Assembly (NCBI GenBank): GCA_021464245.1
Contig: JADCRB010000016.1
Coordinates: 7,416,129 to 7,480,128, forward strand
Direction: 5' to 3'
DNA from: Carallia brachiata
Lineage: Eukaryota > Streptophyta > Magnoliopsida > Malpighiales > Rhizophoraceae
DNA: 64,000 nucleotides
Shown piece by piece: positions 1-12,700 of the stretch. Below the pieces are notes generated by a model, which worked only from the letters and a program-made list of their open reading frames with translations, ran no database searches and was not told where the DNA came from. Made by a program: the position numbers and the translations under genes. The first letter of the stretch is position 1. Every line of letters begins with the position of its first letter.

Positions 1-819
1 TTGAAATTTTTTATTCACTTCAATACATTAATTTTTTTAATTGTTAATAATTTTAAAAATATTTTAAAAAATAAATATTTTATTAAGACCAAATTTATAA
101 TTTTTTTCTCTTTTATCTTTTTCTTTGTTTTTAAATTTAAATTTTAATTTTTTTTGTTTTTTTTACAATTGTATTTAAGTATATTTAATCAAATGACATA
201 TTTTTATTTTTTATTCACTTTAATAAGTTAAAATGATATATTTTTATTTTTTTATAATATTTTAATATAATCAAAAAATATTTAACGGTCAATCAGGTCT
301 CCATCTAAAGTTCTTTAATTTTTTCTTGAAATTTTAATGTTTTTTTTTGCAATTGTATTTACTTATATTTAGTCAAAATGACATATTTCTATTTTTTTCA
401 CTTTAATACATTAAAATGACGTATTTTTATTTTTTTATAATATTTTAATATAGTCAAAGCAGTATTTAACAGTCAACCAAGTGTCCAATTAAATTTCCTT
501 AATTTTTTCTTTTTTCTTTTTTAAATTTATTGAAATTTTATTATTTTTTATTTTTTTATAATCGTATTTACGTATATTTATTCAAAATGACGTATTTTTA
601 TTTTTTATTCACTTTAATACGTTAAAATCAGGTATTTTTATTTTTTTGTAATATTTTAATATGGTCAACGTTGTATTTAACGGTCAAATACGGTTCTGTG
701 ACGGAATGGACTCGTTTAAAATGGACCCTTAACGTTTAAGACTTAAAAAAATTTTTGTTAACGTTTAGGACTTATTTGGAAAAAACATAAACTTATAGGA
801 CTATTTTTTTGCTTATCCC
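1..819. repeat. Right part of a Mutator-like element with ~200-bp degenerate tandem repeats
   Basis: AT-rich DNA with four diverged copies of a ~185-210 bp unit. Each copy contains a 'ttcactt(t/c)aata' block (near 14, 213, 397 and 608), a 'tcaaaatgacatattttta' block and, in the later copies, 'tatttaacggtcaa'. The segment ends in a run of 'aacgttt(a)ggact' phrases and the terminus 'gcttatccc' at 811-819. That terminus resembles the end of the complete long-TIR element at 60441-60940. The left end lies outside the window. Confidence 0.55.
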
Positions 820-1404
820 AAAAGGTCGCTGCTTCCCGGTGATGCAGGGTGCCAGAAGGGCATATGACAACTTCTTTTCTTCAACCCTTCAGCATAAACG
901 TGCAACCAGCAGCTTGCCACTGCTTGTTAATGTTCAACCGTTGGAACAGGTAATGTTTGCTATAAAATCTCTGCTCGAATGAATTAGACATAAAAATTAC
1001 TCGTCCAACCATATGGTCCATGGGGGTCTACTATTGATTCTAAATCCAGTGTTACATAAGAACTCACTCGTTGCCTAATGTCAAAACTTGTTTAATACAT
1101 GAGCGAAGATTGAACAATGAGACGTTTAGTTCGTTTAAACTCTTAAATAACTCGTTAAAAAACAGTTAAAAGTTTGTTTCAAAGAGTCATTGAAAAATTT
1201 ATTTAGTAACAGAGTTGGAAAATCTAAGTACGTGTGAAGTTCATTGAAAATAAGAGGACAACGTTTTATCAAATTGAAAACAGTACCGCTCTTTGTCTCA
1301 CATATTGATCAACTAGTCAGGGATGAACATAATTCTATTCGTGCAATTGATGAAAAAAAATGGGGTCTTGATATTTTCCAATAAAATATTTAAAGAGAGT
1401 GGTT
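820..1404. other. Intergenic, nothing recognised
   Basis: Moderately AT-rich sequence. I see no long reading frame, RNA gene or repeat boundary. Confidence 0.5.
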
Positions 1405-1670
1405 TTGGAGCCACAATGCGGCAATACCCCACTGAGAAAGTGCAACTAGATTGCTATTTAATGTAATTTTATAAATATAATGTGAAAAAATAAAATTAAA
1501 ATCTAAAATTAGATGAATATTATTATAAAATTTAAAAATATAAATTTTACATAATATATAGCATTAAAAACCTTAAAAAAATATTTTTATGTAAATTATT
1601 AATATAATTATATTTTATTAGTAATAATTTACATTTCTTCTCATGCATATGGCCGCACTACTGGCCGCAA
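1405..1670. mobile_element. MITE copy (same family as 61080-61335)
   Basis: A ~260-bp AT-rich element. Its middle ('ataatgtgaaaaaataaaat', 'gatgaatattatt', 'aaaaaaatatttttat') and right end ('tagtaataatttacatttct' followed by a 'ggccgcac' motif) align with 61080-61335 in the same order. The right end read in reverse ('atgtaaattattactaataa') partly mirrors the left end, which indicates terminal inverted repeats. Class assignment is inference; no target-site duplication could be fixed for this copy. Confidence 0.5.
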
Positions 1671-4137
1671 CGTGCGGCCTGAACTGTTATCCATCTTTAG
1701 AAGATGAAAAAAAGAAGTCATCTGTCAAGGTCCACGCCAGCAAAGCAGAGAACTACGTTCTCGAACAGAAAATTTTCCCTTATTCCTCTACCAAATTAAA
1801 GAAAGAGCAACTGCCCCCACAGTTCCTAAAAACTCCCCAGTCCTTGTAGACAAAAAATAGACGACAAACGAAAAGAACCAAAACAACAATGTAAATTATT
1901 TAGATGGAATCATCCAAAGAATTCCAACTTGTGTTGGCGTCAACGACGATGATCCGTAACAAGAATTAGTTGTGAAAGCAGACTTTAATTTGGCTTCTAC
2001 CTGCACTGGGTTGGACGAAAAGAACAAACGCTAGATGCCAAACGAAGAAGGCTATTGACAGAGATCTCAAAGAAAAACTGGCAGTTATTAGAGTGCGTTA
2101 CTTCTTTACTCTGCGTTAAATCCTGCACAAAAAAAAAAAACAAAAAAAGCAAGGCTATCCCAATTTGACCCAACAAAAAAAATTGTTTCAACTGAAGGAA
2201 TTTTTAATTTAATTCATATTGTACTAAGTATAACTTAAAACATATTATAAAAAAGTGGCACTTAAAGCAAGAAAAGGGACTCGGAAAAAGGACAAAAAAA
2301 AAAAACAAAAGCAAAACAAATTTTGTAGATGAAGCAAAAACAAAATGTTTGAGAGGTACAAGATTGGGGTAATAAAGACCGAATGGATCATCTTAATGTA
2401 ACACCTCCCCTTTAATGGAATTCATACAACGTTTCAATTGAAATTCATACAGACGCAATATACAACTAAGCAAAAGCAATCATGAGGCTCACTGTTACAT
2501 TGCAAATTAGTTACTTGTCACGCATATTTACAAGAATTCATTGATTTCTCAAAAAATTTGTTCAAAAACAAAACGTTTTTTTTTAACAAAAAAAGTACAT
2601 TACAAGTATATCAGTTATCGCATCTGTGAGTCGGAATAAGAGTAAACCTTCTTTGAGCATCCTATTTAATTATTTCCATAGGGATAGACCCACTATATGA
2701 ACATTATTGGGCTCGAACGTTGCTTCTCCACAGCTCACTTGATGATTACCGAATTTGAAATTAAACATTGTACTTGGACTAAACCTTCAAGTCCAAATGA
2801 GGGAGGAGAAGACCTAACAACGTTGGCTAAGAGAAACACAAGCACCGGGTCAACTGCGTAAAAATCTGCGTCAAATTACTACCAGACTATCACCTCAAAT
2901 TATAATTAAGTTTATTTCATTGCATACTATTTATGCATGTGCATACAAAAGCAAACAATAAAGCACGAAATATATTTGAGATAATGGGCCCTCAGGAAAA
3001 TTTATTCATCTTGATCACAATATCAATTTATTACAAAAGGGTAATAAGTGGGATGTGGTATGAGGCACTGTTGCGGCGTTGCCCACTTCACAGCAAGTCC
3101 CAGCGAAAGGTATAAGAAAATTTGCCTCAGGAATTTTTCTTTGTTTGTTTTTTTTTTATAAACCAAATACTACTATCTTTGTTTGCTATCAGATTTCTTT
3201 TACAGTAATAAAATTTGCCTCTCTTGTGTTCTATAAAGGCAGGTAAGTATGGAAAGAAATATTTATATATAAAATGTCCCTTTTAACTGAAATCTTATAT
3301 AGACACTTGAATTGCCCACTTATACAATTTTTTTGTCCATCTCGCTGTTTTATATATATGTACTTCTGTGGGTTGTCAACAAATTCTGAAAGGAATCGAC
3401 TGGCCTTGGCTTGTTGCCCATCTAAGAGAGCTTTTTTTTTTCTTAAAAAGAAAAATGATTCAGACTAAAAAATTACAGACATTTATCCTTAAATACAACT
3501 CAAACACTAATTGTGTGAGATTACTTGTGATATGCTTGTCTAATAAATTAAAGCTTATAAATCCATATGTTATCTCCTTTCTTATTAACGACTAACACAC
3601 TAAACTACTGATGTCTTACCAAATTACCAAAAAAGTGAAGCAATTATATAGCCTTTGAGAATAATTCACTTGAAAGCAAGAAAATCGACGTCGACAACGC
3701 TTCTGTCAAATGAAAACGATGGCTTGTCCTAAAGTTTTAGGCAACTCCCTCGACAAATTAATTCCATCGTTTTGGCCGTCTATCGCAAATTATACAGATA
3801 TACAGTAATACAATGATTTGTGTTGATGGCTTGTCCTCACCATTGTTAACCCAAGCACTGGACATTGATGTTAACTTTGATCAGGAGTTTTAAAAAATGG
3901 CAACTTGTTGATTTTATAAAGAGATGTGTATTTTAGGCAGTGTCATTATACTCGGGTCAACCCGACTAATCGGTCCAATAAACAAACAAATTGGACCCAA
4001 AAAGGTAAAGGTTAATTTAGTAAATTTATCTTTTATAGTTAACCAATCTCCTTAAGCCACTTAATAAATAAGGGTAACTTAATAACTTGACTTTTAATTA
4101 GTTAACAAATTTTCTTAGGTGACTCCAAAAATAAAAA
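1671..4137. other. Intergenic DNA without a supportable gene
   Basis: Many homopolymer tracts and only short spurious reading frames (60-75 codons) without codon bias or recognisable domains. Nothing else seen. Confidence 0.5.
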
Positions 4138-4865
4138 AACCTTCAAGAAATTTTGCAGCGGTTTTTGACCGCAGCTTAAACCACCGCTAAATGAGGTCTA
4201 TTGCCGCGGTTTTTTCGTCCGCTTCATTCGCCAGTGCTGCAATAGATTTTCTGCAGTGCATTTTACACTTCTGGCAGCGAAAATAAAACCGTTGTGAAAA
4301 GACTATTATGCAGCCTTTTAATTTATTGCAGCGCTTCTAACTCATATGCAGCGGTTTGATTGCGAGTGGACTCTTTTAAATCTTCTATTGCAGTGGTTTC
4401 AATTTTTATTGTAGCGGCTTTGTTGGGAATAGGCAGCGATTGTGATGTGATTACACAACGGTTCTGTGGTATAGACAGCGGTTGGAACAAAATATGCAGC
4501 AGTTCCTTTCATCTATTGCAGCACTTCTAACTCATATGCCGCGGCTATGAAGTAAATATGCAGCAGTTTAATTGCCAAGGGGACGCTATTAAATTTCCTA
4601 TTGCAGCGGTTCGATTTTTATTGCAGCGGCTTTGTTGGGAATAGGCAGCGATTGTGCTGGGATTAGGCAGCGGTTCTTTGGGGAAAGGCAGCGGTTTTGA
4701 CGGTAATAAGCAGTGATTTCTGTGAGAATAGGCAGCAGTTTTGAGGGGAATAAGCAGCGGTTCGATCCAAAATATGCAACGATTCCTTTGAGAACAACCG
4801 ACGGTTTAGTTTTTTTTATTTTATTTATGTAACAACGTCATAAAAAATATGCAACGCTTTGTTGT
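4138..4865 (+). mobile_element. CACTA (En/Spm) element end: subterminal repeat array
   Basis: The segment opens with a decayed CACTA-type terminus ('cttcaagaaattttgcagcg' from 4141; such plant elements typically begin CACTACAAGAAAT). It continues with about twenty direct and inverted copies of the decamer 'gcagcggttt', spaced 25-45 bp apart, up to about 4790. Dense short subterminal repeats next to the terminus are the transposase-binding signature of CACTA elements. No transposase gene and no opposite terminus are visible, so this is a solo end or a truncated element. Confidence 0.6.
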
Positions 4866-7800
4866 ATTTTATGGAGTGAGAACTTTATTCATAATCAAAT
4901 TCTTGAATATTCATAGATAACTAGCATCACAATAAAATGAACATTTAATTCATTCACAATAAATTACTAGTGTTTCGATAAAGTAATTAATAAATACAAA
5001 GTCTACATAGTTCTTGATATGAGAGTTACAAAATACTTTGCGGGTTTTTGTCATACTCCTTCCTCATCTTTCATCATCATCATCATTATCATCATCCTAC
5101 AACAAGAGAAAGAGAAATTAAAAAAGGGTGACTTAACACTGATTAAAAAATTGATTCTATCATAAAAAAAAAGATGATAAAAAATGAATTTGTTTTGCTA
5201 GTGAATTTTTTCTATTTTATTTTCTATCTACTCCGCTTTCTTCTAATCATCGTACCTTATGCTTCTCTTAATTTTGTTTTAATTTCCTTTCCATCCAAAC
5301 TCTATTCTAGGTTGTCTCTCGCAATTGTCATTTGTAATCATATATACCGATGTAAATTTATGCATAGACATTTTTGTTAAAGGTAAATATCTAAAACATG
5401 GAATGCTGCAAAACATGTAACATGAATCCAACTATCAGTTTCAAAATTTCATACAGTACCAGCTAAATTCCAAATGAAAATTGGAATTAGCCTGATACCA
5501 GCAACCCCAAAAATTCCAATTACCTACATTGAACCAAATCTCTGATTCATCCTGGAAGTGAGGAAATTGGTTAAAGCCTATTGGTCAGTTGACTAAAAGC
5601 TTTCACGCTTTTTTTTTTTTGACTGAAAAAGCTTTCACACTTTTTAATAGCTTATAGACGTGTCATAATTAATCGCTCGTTGGATGTACATATAAGACTT
5701 AGTAGATTGTTAGCCAACTATATATATTAAAATTCCACAAAAATTAGTGCTAAATTATATGTAACAACAAGAACACGACGATTTATTCATCGGGTTTGAA
5801 GAAAACAAACACAAAAATTTAAAATTTTGTCATCACCCGAATGATATATAAACAGGCACCCGCCCATATATTTGTCGTATTTTGTACTTAAATTTACAAT
5901 TAGGATAAAATTTCGGACCCACATACTCATAAATAGTTGATGATCATTTTTTTTTTTATATAACAAAAGGTGTTTGCAGATATTTGGTGACTGACACTTG
6001 TTGGTCAAAGTCGGTGTATCTGCTAATGTCATATCTCATTTAACCTTTTTTTAAAGATACTAATCTACCACTTGAGTATTAATGAATCTGAATAGACCTT
6101 TTACACGTCTTACCATAATGTTAATGAATTTAAAATTTATAACAACGTAATCCTCACAAATACATACAAATTTAGCATAATTATAAACACCACGAAACAA
6201 AGTAGAATTAAAGCTTGATGTCGTTAACGCCATGCCATTAGGCGATAATGATATACATAGAAAGCACCGATCAATGAAATGCCCAAGAACTTGCTGTTTT
6301 CCTCTTAATTAATTAGTTTAATTAATCAACTTTGGGGAAAAATTGTCATCAAGTAATAGCCTAATTGGTCAAATTTATTTTTAAAAAAACCGTAGGCACA
6401 ACTTCAATTATTCATATTTACCAGCATTCTTCAATTATTTTATATGTTCAATGTACGTAACGTAATGAATGGGACAGATTACAGGAATGTTCGCCTAATT
6501 GAAAATTAAAAATCGTGTGTTGTTAAATTGAACAATGACGCTCATGAATTTATCAAAATTTAATATATAATTCAGCTTAAGTTCTTAAGTAAATTAATTT
6601 TTTGACATAATATCATAGCATTATGATTGAAAGGTCCATCTTGTCTTCAAACTATGTCACCCTCATTCTTTGCATTGGTGGACATATCCTTTGTTCACGC
6701 TTTCAGTTCAAACAGTACGCATTAGAGTTCAATTTATTATCTACATCCTAAACTTCTCCCAACAACTTAAACTATAGATAATAGGAAGCTCTTAGTTGAT
6801 GACTATAGTTATTAACTACTTGGTTTATTATGGTCGGCACCAGCTGGGACTTCTTAAACTGCATTTAGGAAACTCACATCCTACAACAGACATATGGATA
6901 TGGTTGCCTAGCTATGGGGTGGATTTTGGCATATTAGATTTTGTCTAATGGAATGGCTTATGCAACAGGCCGCAAAATACAGCTTAGCAATGAACAATTC
7001 AAAGGAGCCAGCCACGACCGTAATCTTTTTTTTTTTTTTTGACCGTAACAAAATTGTTGCATTAATATTCGTTGAGAACGCACATGAAAACGACTTGGGA
7101 TGGTCGGAAAAACCAGCTTTAGAATGTCGCACACTGCCCCAACTCCCCTTTGCTTTATGGTATAAATCTAAGGGGATTTAACCTGATATCGTTTATTCAA
7201 TTTCTTTTTTAGCACTAGACTATGTGATATTTTCCATGCTAGAATTTTCCCATCTTCAATTACTATCTTATATCCAAGTTTCTTCTTATTAATTTAAATA
7301 GATCTCGCTTAAAGTTTTTTCTTTCACTCATATTTAAAATTAAATTAATTTAATTGACATTTTAAGCGAGTTAAATTAAAAATTCACAATAAACAAATTT
7401 TGTTCCAACTATTACGTATACGGCTACGGAGATATTGCCTATCCTTTTTTAGTTTAACAATATGATTTGCAGTTTAGAAATTGACATGCAAGATAATTCT
7501 TTGTTTTTTTTCCAACTTTGGAGTAACATTTTTTTTTGTTCATTAAGAATTTTATTAAGCTTGAATAACTCCACTCTTTTCATAAATCTTACAGCTTCTT
7601 TTTAAAAATTGAAATCCAAAATCTTGAACATAGAGATCTAAATTTATAATCACTTTAATATCCTTTGAAAATTTCAATATGACAGCCCTCCCGGAGTTTT
7701 CTCCCTGAAAAAAACTCTCTCAAAATGTTCTTCCCGCGGAGAAAGCAAGTAGTAATCTCATCCCATTATTGCACATTCTAAAGAAGACATGGAAATTTTA

Positions 7801-8090
7801 TGAGAAATGATAATTTAGAAGTGTTATCAGTATATCATCGTTGTTTGTATGTATTAAAAATGGAGATGGGTTAACACAAGTCCATAAATATACAATCACG
7901 CAGATTTTCATGGATTTTTTTTACAAAATATTTAATGATTATAATTAAATAAAGGGTATACGTCTCTTAACTGTATCTATTTTTTATGTCTTTGCAGTGA
8001 AATTCAAAAACATATATATCATCATTCTTACAGCAAATTTAATAAAGACCATTTTTTTGTCTTTTGCACTAATGTTCCAACTCCTGTCCA
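4866..8090. other. Intergenic region upstream of the zinc-finger gene
   Basis: AT-rich DNA with a short CAT-repeat microsatellite (about 5069-5096) and several poly-T tracts. The overlapping 70-80 codon frames near 5.2, 5.9 and 7.0 kb have no recognisable content. The last kilobase presumably includes distal promoter sequence of the gene at 8205. Confidence 0.45.
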
Positions 8091-8103
8091 GATTGAAGCA
8101 GCC

Positions 8104-8187
8104 CTTATAAGTTATAATCCCACCACAACCTAGACCAATTCAATAGCCAGCCACTTGACTCTCTCTCTCTCTTTCTCTTTCTCTACC
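8104..8187 (+). promoter_or_regulatory. Putative core promoter and CT-rich leader of the zinc-finger gene
   Basis: A TATA-like sequence ('cttataagttataa', 8104-8117) lies about 95 bp before the ATG. It is followed by a pyrimidine microsatellite (about 8158-8185, CT/CTTT repeats) in the presumed 5' leader. CT-rich leaders are common in plant promoters. The assignment is inference from position. Confidence 0.4.
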
Positions 8188-8204
8188 GCCACCTTGCCTG
8201 GTAA

Positions 8205-8735
8205 ATGGAGGAGACCGATCAACATAGCAAAGAAAATCCTGACAAGATGACCCCTTGTGAGACAGTTGGTGGAGAATTAACCCAAATAAGGTATTATGAG
8301 TGCACATTTTGCAAGAGAGGTTTCTCTAATGCACAAGCCCTAGGAGGTCACATGAATATCCACAGAAGACAAAAATCTAAGCACAGCCTAATCCCCTCAA
8401 ACCAAACTCCTCAACATCATCGTCAACAATCTTTGGAACATGTTTCATTGATTGCTCCGATCGAAGCAGCCAAGTCTAGCAACCGAGTTGTAAGAAGTTC
8501 AATCAAGCGGCCTCAGCTTGTTGTGGAAAGCGATCATACTAATTATTGGGAAAAACCCCATGATAGAGCAATTCAGGAACTGCCCTTATTTGTGGAAAGT
8601 CCATCGAGTAATGATCAGCAAAACGGTAGCACAAGAAAGGGTTTGCCCGGTTTGGAATTAGACCTTGAGCTTAGGCTCGGGACAACCGATCCTCAGGACC
8701 CATCAGCTGCAAACGGTACCAAAAGTTTCTTCTAA
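8205..8735 (+). CDS. TAC1-like single C2H2 zinc-finger transcriptional repressor
   Basis: Intronless 176-aa nuclear transcription factor. It has one plant-type C2H2 finger (Cys33, Cys36, His49, His53) with the helix motif QALGGH at 44-49, followed by the basic stretch HRRQKSK. The C terminus carries a leucine-rich EAR repression motif, LDLELRL (152-158), shortly before the end. One QALGGH finger plus a C-terminal EAR box is the architecture of the SUPERMAN/TAC1 group. The '[18 protein letters not shown]' stretch closely fits TELOMERASE ACTIVATOR1 relatives, which regulate development and hormone responses. The family is clear; orthology to TAC1 itself is inference. The first ATG follows the CT-rich leader and gives the usual short N terminus of this group. 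Single-exon structure and length are normal, and no genes lie close by. Confidence 0.9.
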   Translation: MEETDQHSKENPDKMTPCETVGGELTQIRYYECTFCKRGFSNAQALGGHMNIHRRQKSKHSLIPSNQTPQHHRQQSLEHVSLIAPIEAAKSSNRVVRSSIKRPQLVVESDHTNYWEKPHDRAIQELPLFVESPSSNDQQNGSTRKGLPGLELDLELRLGTTDPQDPSAANGTKSFF

Positions 8736-9584
8736 GGTTTTAATTGATTATCTCATATTTGTATACACTTGATATTGACTATCTTTGTAGCAGCAATTCC
8801 TAATTTGACTCATGTTTTTAGATATGGGCAATCTTTTTTTGTGAGTTTATGACATTTGAGCATGTATAATATTCAAAGAAGGAAATCTTCAAACATTATA
8901 TATATGTTCACAAATCTATTATAGGGTCTCGTGATTTTGCCGCCCATATACATGTCAAGACTATTAGTTCTAGTTGCTGATGAATTGAATTGGAGTTCGT
9001 AAACACAGCTTTCTATTAAGAAATTGATTGATCATTCCCACTGATTTATGAAGCAAGGAAATGTAAGCAAAGAAATTAAGCCGTGATTGGAGTAGTTTAA
9101 GCCAGTTTGTGCTTATGGGATGCTGCTGAATTTAATGTTCCTAGTCTAAACCCTGGTTGCTTAGAAAATGAAAGCCGAGATTAGTATTAAGCTAAGTTAC
9201 ATGTTTCTCGGAGAGATCCTTTCTCCAACGAGGAAACATTGATGTCCTAACTAAAGCCAGCACATCATTTATTTGTTGGGAAGAGGTAATTAAGGCTAAC
9301 TCGCATCAACTTTCATATTTGGTTTCCTTCCCATCATAGAGTACTATAGCAACGCATCAAGTGTTATTTCTAATTAGCTTCTGACCAATAAGATTTAAAG
9401 GACCACATGGAGAGAGGGAGAGAGATCTTGAATGATGGTGCACAATTGAAATTTTATGACCTTTTACACATTCACAATATTTTTGGTTATATGACTGGAT
9501 AGTACTGCCTTGATTCAAATTTTTTTTTTTTAATTTTCCTGCATGATTCTTTTCGGTATTTGTCTTTGTGATTGCTTACTCTTC
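8736..9584. other. 3' flank of the zinc-finger gene and intergenic DNA
   Basis: No gene seen. It presumably includes the 3' UTR of the zinc-finger gene. Confidence 0.45.
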
Positions 9585-9594
9585 AATTGTATCA

Positions 9595-9739
9595 GCATTT
9601 GGAGGAGGATCCAACTTAGGTAGAGTGGTGGAAGGTGTGTGTTTTCCACTAGGGGATTTGAGGTTCGAATTGTAGACTTCCCCTTACCTGTCATCTTTTC
9701 CAATTATAGGTTATCATTCCCACTATAAACCAGAAAATA
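9595..9739 (+). mobile_element. tRNA-derived SINE with 10-bp target-site duplication
   Basis: A ~145-bp insertion flanked by the direct repeat 'aattgtatca' (9585-9594 and 9740-9749). Its head carries an RNA polymerase III A-box-like sequence ('taggtagagtgg', 9617-9628) and a B-box-like sequence ('gaggttcgaat', 9660-9670) at tRNA-like spacing. There is no long poly-A tail, only an A-rich 3' end. The duplications plus promoter boxes support a SINE. Confidence 0.65.
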
Positions 9740-9749
9740 AATTGTATCA

Positions 9750-12700
9750 ATATTTTCTTTGCAAGCAAATGAAATTCATCCGGGATTCTCCAAAGTTCCT
9801 TTCTTATTTGCTTGGACTTTGTATTCGCAGTTCATATTTTAGCGAAGATTAATCTTCAAGTAGATCTTAAAATATACCTAGTCAAAAATAATTTCAAAGT
9901 GTATCCGTTTCCACAAATAATTGCTTACAAAAATTTTTACCTTAATTTAGCTTTTGTACTTGTTTCCCGCAAAGGAATAAAATTCGACTCATGTGAATGA
10001 AGGGATAGAATCATTGCATTTGCATCAAGAAAATAAATACTCAATTTGACTACATTTGCTCTGTTTTTTTTTTCTTCACCTTTTTTCTTTTCTAAATTCA
10101 TTCTTCTTTTTTGGGTACAAGGATCTGAGTGCATTTGTTAATTTGACAATTGTTTCTACTCCTCCTTATTGGATTACAATATTATTTTTTAGGCATTATA
10201 AGGCTGTCAAATAATTAAATCTCCCTTCAAACTTGGTTTCTAATAAAACAGAATGACGAAAATTGATTGATGTAGCCCGGCTTAAATTAATTTTTTGGAC
10301 TAAGAATTTGTTGTTGTTTTGTTGTTATATGGTGCTTGAGTTTCCTTCTATTACATGTATTCGTGATTTTCCATAGCCCTTGCCCTTGAATTATGTTCAC
10401 CACTTCCATTGGATCGATATCATCAATGCTATAATTTTTATTTCCAGATAATATTAATTCCACCATTTCCTTGTCTTTTCCTTCTTAAACGATGATATGG
10501 TTTGTCGTCAGGCAAATGTTCCAGTATATCTGCTGCTAGCTAAGGTAACTTTATTTTTTTTTTTTTTGGTTAAGAAATGAGAATAGAGTAGATTCGAACA
10601 TAGGACTTCAAGGTTTCAACAAAGTGTTGTAATTAATTATTTGAGAAGTACGAGACTAAGGTACCTTTATTAAGAACTCGAATTTACCCTGAATGTCCAA
10701 CGGGGGACACATACTCAAAAGGACATTATAAGGTGAAATATTTCCTATCTGAACTTAGAGTGGTCCAGTGGATATATAATTATGATCCTTAATTTTTTCC
10801 TTTTCGCTTTAGTCATGATTATGATCACTAGAAAACTAAAATTAGTGAAAACCTTGAGGAGAATGTTAAAAGGGTTTGTGCTTGGCATGAAGCAATGATG
10901 ATGAATCATGATGCTACTTAATTGCACATGCTACATGTCTTGAGAAGTTACAATGTCTAAGCTCCTTTTTTTTTTTTTAAAAAAAAATGCATAAGATAGA
11001 ATAGAATTTATCATTGATAGATTCAAAAGAAAAAAAAAAAAAGAAAAAAAGGAAGTGTTTGCAAGTGGTCTCGTAGTATTGTGACCACAGAAAAACGAGG
11101 TATCAAAGCGAATGGAAACTGAGATCTTTGGTTTTTTTTTTTTTTTTATATAAGATTATTCACTCTTGGACGTTGTTGACAAGTAGAACAAACACAAATT
11201 CAGGTTGTATATCTTCTTCGTCTTCTTCTCCTCCCTTTTGGTTAACAAAGTTAATATATTGTTCTTGATTTCATGCTCTTAAAGTTGACAAACATTCACG
11301 TCAGTGCGCTAACATCAATGTCAAACGGAAAACAGAAATTGTAGGGAGACGGGGAAAAGTGATGGGACAGGGACTGGATTACTTTTCGTGTATATTAGTT
11401 ATAAGTATATTACACATTACAAATTTTATAAATTTTGATATTTTTTTTAACTTAAGATGTGTAATATCACTAACGTTGTGTTTAGTATTTTTTAAAAAGA
11501 AAAAAAAATTTAAAAAATTTTCTATTTATTTTTTATCAATCCAAACAATTATTTTTTATTTTTTCTCTCACAAATTATTATTCATTTTCTTTCTCACAAC
11601 TTTTTAATCATTATTTTTTATTAATCATAACATCATTATTACTGTACTATTTTTTTTTTTTTTATTTTTTTATTTCTCACTATCCAATCACATCCTAAAA
11701 TAAATGCGTAATATGTATATAAAAAATGTGCAAAAAAAAAAAAATAATTGTGCCTCTATCTGTGTCAAGCATTTTCTGTGTCTACGTGTTTAAATCCATA
11801 AAAACTCAGAATATGAATTTCCTAGTTTTGTTTTTTCGAGAAGTCTTTATATAACCATTTAGAGTTTTTAAGATCCAGAACTTTCTATTGCCCCCTATGT
11901 TTTCTACCCTAATTGCGCAAATCCAAACTCTAATCTACAGATTTAAAGGACTTGAATCCGAGCCAGACACCATGTATTTCGTGCTTGCTTACGCTAATTT
12001 CCACAAAGGCTAATAAAGTATTGTTTTTCTTAATGGAGAACTTACATGTCATCCCAATTGCACCGGCCATCTCCAACCCAGTAAAAAGCATGTAAAAAGG
12101 AAACATTGCACCTATACCTGATGATTAGGCTAAAAAATATACATATACACACACCATTAATATACGAACAAGAAAAATGTTGGAGGTATGATATCATGAT
12201 CCTCGGCAGTATGGCAATATTTAGTGCGAAGAGGCTCCAATTATTGTGCAGAGCTCATAATTATTCACAAGAGCGCAAAAATACTTACCTGGCTATTGCG
12301 GGCGGGTGAGCTCGTGCATTGGGATGGGAGAGTTGGCACATCACCTAAAAATGTGACAGAGAATAGGAAGAGATTGTTCGAAAAAAAAAAAAGAAAAAGG
12401 AAGAGATACAATTTGGTAAAAAAGACCAAACACTTTGTCAGGAACCGTTTACGTTATCCGCACAATTTCAAGTTCCTTCTTACCGTTTCTTTGCCAAACT
12501 TTAGCAGAATCATCTATTTTTATCGATAAAGGAATTTGTTTTTTTTTTTTTTTTGTCTATTAAAAAGTCTATTAGTCTGTGAACTACTAAATATGATAAC
12601 TCTTCTGATCCTTATAAATCTTACACATTAGATACCAAGTCTTAATCACTATAATCTCAGCAATTTGCAATATTGATATTCCCCAACCTGTTGGCCCAAG

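Noticed and set aside
3274..3595. Overlapping 64- and 75-codon plus-strand frames
   Set aside because: Short, AT-rich, mutually overlapping, with homopolymer-encoded Phe/Lys runs.
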